Assembly: GCA_963995525.1 (NCBI GenBank)
Contig: OZ023217.1
Coordinates: 21,230,273-21,294,272 of the forward strand
From: Escarpia spicata
Lineage: Eukaryota; Annelida; Polychaeta; Sabellida; Siboglinidae
Length of the DNA stretch: 64,000 nt
Direction: 5' to 3'
Position 1 is the first letter of the stretch; each line of letters opens with the position of its first letter. The notes below the pieces were generated by a model, which had not been told where the DNA came from, searched no databases, and saw only the letters and a list, made by a program, of their open reading frames with translations. This document shows, piece by piece, positions 55,260 through 64,000 of this stretch. The position numbers were made by a program, and so were the translations under genes.

Positions 55260-55970
55260 AGTACAAGTGAGGAGAGACTGACAAAGCATGGAAACAGAAG
55301 AGGGTGGTAGAAGAAGAAGAGGAAGATTGAGATGGGTCAAGTGATGAGATACTAATAGAGCATGGAAACAGAAGAGGGTGTAGAAGGAGGAGAGGAAGAT
55401 TGAGATGGATTGAGTGATGAGAGACTGACAAAGCATGGAAACAGAAGAGGGTGGTAGAAGGAGAAGAGGAAGATTGAGATGGGTCGAGTGATGAGATACT
55501 AATAGAGCATGGAAATAGAAGAGGGTGTAGAAGGAGGAGAGGAAGATTGAAATGGATTGAGTGATGAGAGACTGACAGAGCATGGAAACAGAAGAGGGTG
55601 GTAGAAGGAGAAGAGGAAGATTGAGATGGGGCGAGTGATGAGAGACAGACAAAGCATGGAAACAGAAGAGGGTGGTAGAAGGAGGAGAGGAAGATTGAGA
55701 TGGGTCGAGTGAGGAGAGACTGACAAAGCATGGAAACAGAAGAGGGTGGTAGAAGAAGAAGGGGAGGATTGAGATGAGTTGAGTGATGAGAGATTGACAA
55801 AGCATGGAAACAGAAGAGGGTGGTAGAAGGAGAAGAGGAAGATTGAGATGGGTCAAGAGATGAGATATTGACAAAGCATGGAAACAGAAGAGTGTTGTAG
55901 AAGGAGAAGAGGAGGATTGAGATGGGTCGAGTGATGAGAGATTTACAAAGATAATGTGGTGTTTGGAAAC
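55260..55970. repeat. 74-bp minisatellite, about nine to ten copies
   Basis: GCATGGAAACAGAAGAGGGT recurs every 73-75 bp (55286, 55360, 55433 and so on to 55876). It is followed by GGTAGAAGGAGAAGAGGAAG and ATTGAGATGGGTCGAGTGAT. Units alternate between a GACAAAGCATGG type and an AATAGAGCATGG type in the first four copies. The Leu/Ser/Pro-rich minus-strand frames are artefacts. Confidence 0.95.
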
Positions 55971-58459
55971 AGGAGAGGGCGGTACAAGAAGATGAGACTA
56001 AGAGGTTGAGATGGATAGGTAGTGTTAAGAGATAAATCTAAGCCAAGAGAGTAGGAGTAGTAGGCAGGAGTTTGATATATGGAAAGAACGTAAAGGGAGG
56101 ACAGAACAGGTGGAACACCCACTCACCCGCCCACCTCCACCACCCTTTAGGGGAGGGGCAGTGGGAAATAGATGTGTGTTAACAGCATCTCACCTCCTAC
56201 ACATTCTGTCACCTCCTTCAGTCGCCTCATCCATTTTAAAGGCGAACATTTCACCTAGTATAAAACAGCATTGCCCCAAGGGAATGAACAAGCGAAGACA
56301 GGCTTCCAAAACAAGAGCTGCTGTATAAAAAGGATAATCTGCAGCTTCCTGTCTCAGCGCAATGATGTAGGTCTAATGTTATTTAAAATCGATTAAGACT
56401 TGCAATCCTTTCAGATTGTTATATTGGTGTCATTCACCTTGAATTGTGCAGAAAGTTTTTATTTTTATACACAGTTTTTTGTACGTGAAACCCTTTGTGA
56501 CGCCTTTTATTTATTAAATCAGCTGATTCAGCAGAGAATGGCACAACTAGATTTGTGTATCATAAAAAATGGGTGATTTGAATAAACTGTTTTGCCAGCA
56601 GTACGCAAGTTGCAGGTCAAGATATCATGGATACAAAAAATGCTAAGTTAGTAGGGGTAGTGTCAGTTTGCAAATTTTAAATATATGTAACATTACCTAT
56701 TGATGAGTGGTGGTTTGGTTGTCATCAGGTTTATAAAAAATGGCTCAAATAGTACCACCTAATGAGTGAAATTGGTATTAATGCACATTGGTGTTGTGAA
56801 TACCAGAACCAGACAGCATGGTGGATAGTGACTTGGTAGTCGTGTCACGTCAGAACTAAGGAGAACACCCCTTAGCTAAACACAATGCTGTCCATGTGAT
56901 TTGAAATGTCAGTTACATGAACTGAATCATCTTAATCGTAGTGATGTACGACAGGGAGTCAAAAACCTCAAATGCAGTTGAAAGGGCGGAATAATGTTTT
57001 GCTTTATAGTCAGATGTCAGTTAGTTAACGAAGCCAATGACATATTTCTCCTTTATTCCAAATTTGATGTGAGACAAAGGTATTTCAGTAGCAGGCATGG
57101 CGCCCTCTATCTAGAGCATATATCTTGTATTAATGCAATTTCTTCTGATGAATCCCTCTCATGAGGAGATGGGACCATGCTCACTTGCAAGACTTTATGC
57201 GCGTGTCTCAAGTTAATGTGTCTTTGGCCAGTGTTTGTGGCTAGAATGTACAGTTTATTGATTCTGTGCCCTGGAGCACATTTTATCAGCGGCTGCATCA
57301 AAGACAGATACAGCATCTCGGTGGACCCACAGTGCCATTCTGTGTGAGACAGGAAGGCATTTATTGCTAGAATACACAACGCAAGATCAGGGTTTCTGTG
57401 ATTTAAGGTCGCCCACTGGGATTTGCATAATATATACATAAATACAGAGAACCATTGTATATCAGAATGAATTGTACGTTGGGCTGGTATTATAATTAAT
57501 AAAGAAGGATATGTTTATAACTTTATACCATCTGTTCAAAATATTATATAAGAAATACATAATAAAAAGATTCCTAAATCTGTCATCACCGGTATTTTGC
57601 TGCAGCATTGACAAAATGAAATAAGGATAAGCTATTGTAACAGTTTAAAATAGATTTATTCCAGCTAATAATCACTACATCTGCCTTCTTTTGTTGTGAG
57701 TGATTATATCATTTCCATATTCTCAAGCTGTACAATAGACATCAAGGGGAGTATTACTATTAGCTTAATGAATAATGGCTGTATTGTTTTCATGAAGTGG
57801 TGAGATTGACATAATCTGTAAGACATGACTTAGTAATGGTAATCTCAGGACAACATGATATAGCAATGTCACTGTTATATCCCATGGCAACGTCACTGGT
57901 GTATCCCATGGCAACGTCACTGGTGTGGCACATGTACCTAGCCTTCACATCACATTCCTGGTCCACTTGTTTCTGTTGTTGGCAATTCTTCCCATTTGTT
58001 ATTCATTGCCATTTTGTCTTTCTATAATTGCCTAGTTACTGGCATTTACAGCTAAAGCAGTCAATAAATACATTAAACAGAAATAGGGTTTTAGGCTGCC
58101 TGGTTTAAAAAACACACAAGAAATCTTAAATGATCTTACAAATAATAATTCTGCAGTGCCTAGAAATCCTCAGGATGATATAATTATTGGAATTCTTCCT
58201 AATGTTTCCATGTCAAAATGACTGGCTACCTCAGATGTGTGTTAGCCATGTACCAGTAGGCCCTATGTGCACTTGGGGTGTTGTTTGCGAGTTGATCCTT
58301 TCATTGTTTCTCTTAGGAATGGAGCTAATCATAATATATCCTTGGGAGGGCCATTTTTATGTTCACCATCATTATTTTGTTCTACATGTGTATTTATACA
58401 TCTCTCCAGACTGTGAACCGACAGTCTGATGTCTGGTCTGTAATTCTGTGGGTCAAGTC
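55971..58459 (+). other. NPDC1-like intron 2, non-coding
   Basis: Contains a small 24-bp repeat at about 57878-57930 (CCCATGGCAACGTCACTGGT). The minus-strand frame at 57107-57439 (110 codons) has no recognisable features. Confidence 0.5.
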
Positions 58460-58875
58460 CTCTGTACATTGTAATGTCCTCCATATATTTTAGTGTCCTC
58501 CGTATGTCATAGTGTCGTCTGTACATTGTAGTGTCCTCCATGCATATAGTGTCCTATGTACATTGTAGTGTCCTCCATGCATCATAATGTCCTCCGAAGT
58601 GTCCTCCATACATTGTAGTGTCCTCAGTACATCTTAGTGTCATCTGTACATTGTAGTATCATCCATACATTGTAGTGTCCTCCATACATCGTAGTATACT
58701 CTGTACATCATAGTGTCCCATGTACACCATAGTGTCCTCTGTACATCGTAGTGTCCTCCATACACCGTAGTGTCCTCAGTACATCATAGTGTCCTTTGTA
58801 CATTGTAGTGTTCTTCGTACACCATAGTGTCCTCCGTACATCACTGTGTCCTCTGTACATCACAGTAGTGTCCTC
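58460..58875. repeat. 18-19-bp minisatellite, over 20 copies
   Basis: TAGTGTCCTCCGTACATCG and variants repeat with period 18-19 through the block. Differences among copies are many, so the array is old or slowly homogenised. The Tyr/Arg/Met/Asp-rich minus-strand frames are artefacts. Confidence 0.92.
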
Positions 58876-59269
58876 CACACACTGCGATGATGTATTGTCT
58901 TCCTTTTGATAGCCCAAGCCTATGTAGAGCACAAGCCTGTGAGTCTTCACATAATGCACATTCAAAGATTGGGTAATTTCCTGTCTTTCCTTCTGTCTTT
59001 TCCATTTTGTTGCTTCTGCCTGGTGTCTAAGCCAGCCTTGACAGGGGATGTTAACAATTCCTCGCAGGGAAATGCAAAAACCTGCTGTGGACTCACATAA
59101 CTGATAGTATCGATCTACAAAAAACATGACTGTTAATAAGCTGTCTCAGATCAATTCCTTGTCAAGGCAGATACAAAACCACACATTATTATTGCAAGTC
59201 AACAGATCGGTAGATCCTGTTTTGCAATGCCACTGTGTACATTGTGATCCTCAGTAGATGTCTTCAGAT
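58876..59269 (+). other. NPDC1-like intron 2, non-coding
   Basis: No feature recognised. Confidence 0.4.
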
Positions 59270-59328
59270 GTGCGCGTGCGTGCGTGCGTGCGTGCGCGCG
59301 TGCATGCGTGCGTGCGTGCATGCGTGGG
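59270..59328. repeat. (GCGT)n microsatellite
   Basis: GTGCGTGCGTGCGTGC with GCAT variants; alternating purine-pyrimidine throughout. Confidence 0.92.
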
Positions 59329-61435
59329 TAGTAGATGTAGTAGATCTCTGTCATCTTTAGTACCATGTGAGCATCATGTGCTTGACTGAGTACTCAAGTT
59401 ACTGCTGGCACTGCAATCAGGCTTTAACCATGTCAATCAATATCCATCACTCTACTTCTCCTTGATCCCTTGTGAGGTGGAGCCACATCAATTAAAGATC
59501 AATGGAACAAGTTTTTTAACAATTGCGCATATGTTTTAGTATTGATCGTGCTTATGATAATGAAACTAACATATATAATTTATTATTATTTCTTTTAAAT
59601 ATTGACAATTATTTTTACTCTCAAAAGGGACTTTGAGGTGTACAGACTTCCAAAAGGCCAGTTCGTATGTTTCTGGATGTTTGCATACTTTTGACGCAGC
59701 CATTTTGGCTAGCTTTTCTTGTTCCATACAACTGTTTGCAATGCACTGCGTGTCTAATACTGTCTACCATTGCACAGAGCTACGTAAATCTCCATCAAAT
59801 GTCTCGAGCAGGAAACATTCAATGTATCGATTTTGTTCCGTTAGTGGCTAGCACGTATTCAAAGTGCCATAAAAAATTTTGAGTAGAATCTGTATGTTTT
59901 ATGGTGTATTTTTGTGAAACATTGTCCTTATTTGTCTATTTACTCAGATATTGTTTAAAATAACAATATGATTGACCTTTAATCTGTTCCACCCTCTCTA
60001 GGTCATCTCAGCCTATCACCATCTCGTATTTTGCCCCAGATAGCTTCATTTAACATCCTTTTTACAACCCTGGAATAGTGTCAGAATGGTTGGAACGTTG
60101 AATAGTGTTCATATGAGTGGGAACTCCGTGTACGATGACGTTACTGGCATGTGTAGTCGGATAATTATATAATAACAATGCAACTTTTCACCAATTTAAA
60201 TAATTGACGCAATTTTATGTAGATCACCGTCTTTTTTTTCAGTTTATTTTTTATTCATCGAGTTATTTCCAATAAGTGGCAACACTAGTCACTCGCTGGC
60301 ATCATTGTTGGTTGGATACAACCGCCCGGCACCTAAATTGAGCTATTCCGTAACAGAAATACGTACCTTAATTGATGTATATAGTTGGTGAAACATTATA
60401 CTATAATATAGATTATAAATGCCACTATCTATATGTAATATATAAACACATGCCTGTTATGCCATAATTAAACTTGTCATTGTTCCACCCCATTCCACAT
60501 AATTAATACGGAAGTCCAGTATATTATAACACTTGGCAATCAACTTCTTTGCCATTTTGACAATCACTGTATATTTACTCACCTTACACAGCAACTTTAA
60601 GAAGTTTCAATTTCAATACAGTTATATCAGTTGAAAAACATGATTATGTTCAGCAATATAATTTAATTTCCATGACCCCCTACGTTCCATGCCAGACTGT
60701 CAAAAACTATAAATCTGTAAGATAAGCTGCCTCCTAACATTTTGTGTGTAAGTTTACTGTGCGGTATTATTATTGTCATATACGTCTTCCCCATAGCACA
60801 ACCCTGGCTATTTCCTATCAATGATGAATCCCATTACTCGTCGGCATTAAGAACTGAGCTTATCGACTTTTCTGATGTAGCAAATAAATTATTGGATTTA
60901 TTAATATAAATCATGGCGGCTGAAATGCTGTTATTATAAACACAGGTTTTGACTGTTTGCTCAAATTCCTGGTAAAAATAGCAGTGTAGTTTGTTCCTGT
61001 GGAGTGTTTAATTAACTCAGTAGTCAAAATATATATTATTGTTTATCGTAATATAATATAATCAGGTGCAATTGACAGTAGTATAAACACAAGCATGCAA
61101 AACATGGATAAATATTTTAAAAATATAACACATGCTAGATACTATATGATATTATATTTTTACACTGTTTAGTGATAAAAATTATTTGATTAATAACTAA
61201 ATATATTAATAATATCAGTTGTACAGACTCCATCTGTACAACTGAAATACAGAGAGTTCACGTGTCACATGAAGACACTAAGCTTTAACAAAATCCAGAG
61301 CAGGTCACAACAAGTAAACAACTTATATCCTCAGTGTACCCATTTTGCTGCCAGATTCTCTACCAAAACACCCAGTAATTAAACAGCAGGATAGTATGGA
61401 AGTTAGTGATTAAACTGATTTGTTGAACAATCATG
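59329..61435 (+). other. NPDC1-like intron 2, non-coding
   Basis: A 13-bp-arm hairpin lies at 61215-61245 (CAGTTGTACAGA, CTCCA loop, TCTGTACAACTG). Nothing else is recognised. Confidence 0.45.
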
Positions 61436-61439
61436 CATT

Positions 61440-62335
61440 TTTAGTCCTTTGGGCCGAAGGTCCAACGGACTTAATGCTATCACTCTGCGTCTGCTGTCTG
61501 CCGTGCACTATCTGCCGTTAGCTGCCATATCTCAGAAACTGTTCAGCAACTTTTTCTCTAATTTTGCATAGACATATCTTAGGGTACTTCCACTACGCAT
61601 GAAAAATCTGTATTTGATTGAATCATTCTAACCCCCCAGGGCCCCCCAAACTGGTAATTTGTCACATTTTGCCTATTTTTTCAAAAACTCTTCAGTAACT
61701 TTTGTCTGATTTTGCATAGACATTTCATGTGGTAGTGCCACTATACACAAGAAATCTGTATTTGATTGAATCATTCTAAGGGCAGCTCAGGACCCCCCAA
61801 AATGTGATGTTACATAGTGTAGTGTGTTTGTGTAAGAGACTGCAACCTATACAGTAGACACTACACAGGCGTCATGGCATTGGCCAGATTAATGATGTGT
61901 CATTGAGGGACACTGGATTCTGCCTTAAGGGACTGATGTACTGTAGTAAACAGGCAGTTGCTGAAATAAAGTAGCCCTGTGAACTAGTACCATTGTTGAG
62001 TATTGCCTTCATTGTTATTGTATGATACAGCGTTACTGCGTAACAAGTGACCATGTAACACTAACAGCAATGAATATTTTGTTATACCATGTTGAATTTT
62101 GTTTTTATGTGAATAATGACTCGACTTTAGAATGTACTTTTCACCATAACTAATTCTTGACGGGTGCCCTGTTTCAATTCTTGTAACTTTGGTTATAGTG
62201 CGAATATTTCAGTAACTTTTTCTCTGACTTTGCATAGACATTTCATGTGGTAGTGCCACTATACACAAAAAATCTGTATTTAATTGAATCATTCTATACC
62301 CCCAGGGCCCCCCCAAACTCCAAACGACTTCAGGG
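61440..62335. repeat. composite repeat with three direct copies of about 130 bp
   Basis: TTTGGGCCGAAGGTCCAACG opens the block. TTTTGCATAGACATTTCATG, CACTATACACAAGAAATCTG and GATTGAATCATTCTA recur at about 61535-61640, 61680-61790 and 62205-62315, each followed by CCCCCCA-type runs. Sequence at 62065-62205 matches the 225-bp repeats at 42550-43065. Confidence 0.72.
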
Positions 62336-63159
62336 CCTCTTGTCCCATTTTTTTCATCTGCCATCATTTGGGCGGTGGCCATGTTGTTTGTGATAGAGTG
62401 AGTGGCTTTCACCAACTAGCAAGCCCGCTAGCTATATTTAGTCTGGTAAATGTGACCAATTAAACTGCTGGTGTGGTCACGTCCTGACACTAGGACAGGT
62501 GACTGCCCAATAAGTAATGACCTGTCTTCTTTCAACAATTCATCTAGTTTACAACAAATGTCAAACTGTTAACCTCTAACATGTTAACAAATATGGAGGG
62601 GTGTAGCACTGTTTTTGGACTCGGCAACCCTACTCCCACCTATTTTTTAGGGGGGCGGCAAACCCACAATTGAGAGCCCATAAAACCAGCATTCCACAAA
62701 TTTTTAGAACCAATCTCCCCCTTACTTCCAAACCCCTTCCTAGTGTAGAAGATTTGTTTTACTGATAGTGTGCACATTCAGGAGTAATCTGTGATTGTGT
62801 TGGGTGTTCCAGGGATGGTTTGGTGCAGCAGTAGTTTTCAATGGCTGCCGTGTTTGTACTTGTACTCAAATAGCACCCTCTGACACGTTTCATTGACTCA
62901 TTCATTGACTGTCCCGGTAGAATTCTACCTATTCCCACGAGTCTTGATATTTTGTGGTATTGTGATGCTGCTGATAATTTAGTTCGCTTGGTTAAAATGT
63001 CCATGTTATATTCATATTGCACCTGCTAATTTGTGCACCAATAACGTACAGGATTTAATAAAATAGAAAATAACAAAATGGTTTGAATCATTTTTGTGAC
63101 TCAAATTTGCAAACGATAAAATAAATGATTTGGTATTATCTAGTTATTTCTAATATATA
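62336..63159 (+). other. NPDC1-like intron 2, non-coding
   Basis: No feature recognised; the minus-strand frame at 62759-63022 has no support. Confidence 0.4.
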
Positions 63160-63261
63160 TATATATAATATATATATATATAATAAGTTGTGTTATTTGA
63201 ATAACTTTAGGATATTTTGTATATTGGAGCAATTTAAATCGAACAACTGGGACTGAAAACG

Positions 63262-63304
<43 letters not shown>

Positions 63305-63370
63305 ATAAGTTGTGTTATTTGAATCATTTTTGGATATTTTGTATATTGGAACAATTTAAAACGACAGATT
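63160..63370. repeat. direct repeat of about 85 bp with TA microsatellites
   Basis: TATAATAAGTTGTGTTATTT, then GATATTTTGTATATTGGA and CAATTTAAA occur at about 63176-63245 and 63300-63370. Each copy is preceded by a TA run (63157-63181, 63269-63303). Confidence 0.85.
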
Positions 63371-63434
63371 TCAGTCTGATTATGGGAGTGCTTTTAGTTA
63401 GTTTATTATGTTTTGTTCGAGGGCCTAGTAACAG

Positions 63435-63660
63435 GACTAATAAAAGGCACAACAAGCATGATTCATGTAAATATATACAGATATAAAATAATACTAAAGT
63501 TTTATGTCACTGTGTTCTGTTTGACAATCATCATGGTGAGACTGATAAAAGCACAGCAAGCGTGACAGAAAGAGTAATGGATGTAGATACATACAGATGT
63601 ATAATAATACTAAAGTGTTATGTTCCCATGTTGCATTTTAGAGTCGTCATGGGATGAACA
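63435..63660 (+). repeat. tandem duplication spanning the exon-3 splice acceptor
   Basis: Unit 1 (63435-63540) and unit 2 (63541-63660) align across ACTRATAAAA, GCACARCAAGC, ATAATACTAAAG and TTATGT. Unit 2 ends in TGCATTTTAG/AGTCGTCATGG, the real acceptor and exon start. Unit 1 has CTGTTTGACAATCATCATGG, the same place with AG changed to AC. Confidence 0.75.
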
Positions 63661-63755
63661 GCCAGATGAGGATGTAGACCGACTCTCACTGGCAGCCAGA
63701 CTCAACCGCGAGGAACAGTCGCTGTCAGATGAGTCGGCTGATGGGGATAGCAAAG
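63642..63755 (+). CDS. NPDC1: NPDC1-like protein, exon 3 (partial gene)
   Basis: 114-bp phase 1-1 exon encoding ESSWDEQPDEDVDRLSLAAR and an acidic Ser-rich stretch. It resembles the NPDC1 segment that reads E-D-E-I-D-F-L-A-Q-E-L-A-R-K-E. The acceptor is GCATTTTAG and the donor is AAAG/GTAAAC. It joins exon 2 in frame. The transmembrane helix and cytoplasmic tail expected for NPDC1 would be coded beyond the window. Confidence 0.75.
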
Positions 63756-64000
63756 GTAAACCATGTTCTGCTTTCCGACAGCGGAACATTTGATAATTTT
63801 AGGTGTCCATTATGGCACATACTATGAAACCCCCGGCTACTGTGATTTTAAGTTGACTAATTTAAATATTGAAAATCATAACAGGATTTATTTTTTATTT
63901 TTTTGTGGTTCTGTCATACTTGTGTGATTTTAATTGATTTAGTAATGTTATTTATTAATTTTAAATGTTTACAATTTATACATTTTAAATGTTTACAATT
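63756..64000 (+). other. NPDC1-like intron 3, incomplete
   Basis: AT-rich sequence to the window edge after the GTAAAC donor; nothing recognised. Confidence 0.5.

Noticed and set aside
55158..55874. 238-codon Leu/Ser/Pro-rich frame on the minus strand
   Set aside because: Translation of the 74-bp minisatellite.
57107..57439. 110-codon minus-strand frame
   Set aside because: No recognisable motif, no neighbouring gene signals, antisense in an intron.
58329..59127. Tyr/Arg/Met/Asp-rich minus-strand frames
   Set aside because: Translation of the 18-19-bp minisatellite.
61872..62415. Minus-strand frames of 60-68 codons
   Set aside because: Lie within dispersed repeats and have no protein resemblance.

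Overview
This is metazoan nuclear DNA, most likely from a marine bilaterian invertebrate. A lophotrochozoan such as a mollusc or brachiopod is my guess, but no lineage-specific marker is visible. The reasons are GT-AG introns of 5-16 kb, long AT-rich non-coding stretches, CA and TA microsatellites, and many kinds of mobile element: Gypsy LTR elements, CR1/L2-like and RNase H-bearing non-LTR elements, hAT and pogo-type DNA elements, and tRNA-derived SINEs. Three host genes can be read, all on the + strand. Most other open frames are transposon remnants or translated microsatellites. Host gene 1 is a classical water-channel aquaporin in three exons (14194-14751, 19641-19721, 26102-26419; 318 codons). 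Both introns are phase 0, and the middle exon is 81 bp with the second NPA box, as in vertebrate AQP1/AQP4. Host gene 2 is a GT31-family beta-1,3-glycosyltransferase (beta3GalT-like) with its whole coding region in one exon (36792-37865). Host gene 3 is the 5' part of an NPDC1-like membrane protein gene: signal-peptide exon 40034-40100, six-cysteine exon 47315-47485, acidic exon 63642-63755. It runs off the right edge. The three genes have unrelated roles, and nothing suggests co-regulation. Layout: 1-3971 holds a palindromic repeat, a 1.5-kb CA array and a non-LTR endonuclease fragment. A complete but frame-broken Gypsy element lies on the minus strand at 3972-8693, with a TGAGT target duplication. 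8.7-14.2 kb is non-coding upstream DNA with a possible aquaporin promoter near 10.13 kb. The aquaporin introns hold two antisense non-LTR remnants, a MITE and a 2.45-kb dead hAT element. From 27 to 34 kb there is a three-level nest: a CR1-like element split by a Gypsy element, whose integrase frame is itself split by an 840-bp inverted-repeat element. The NPDC1-like introns (7.2 and 16.2 kb) hold a TIR element with an unknown acidic ORF, SINEs, pogo-type MITEs, a young L2-like retrotransposon inserted in a 60-bp minisatellite, and several other minisatellites. No convincing new defence or biosynthetic system is present. The most notable signals are a 21-bp piece of aquaporin exon 1 inside an upstream microsatellite, the nested insertion, the unknown TIR element at 41531-43156, a tandem duplication over the NPDC1-like exon-3 acceptor, a dispersed 'ACTTGTCC' repeat family, and a tRNA-like element with an expanded A-box segment.
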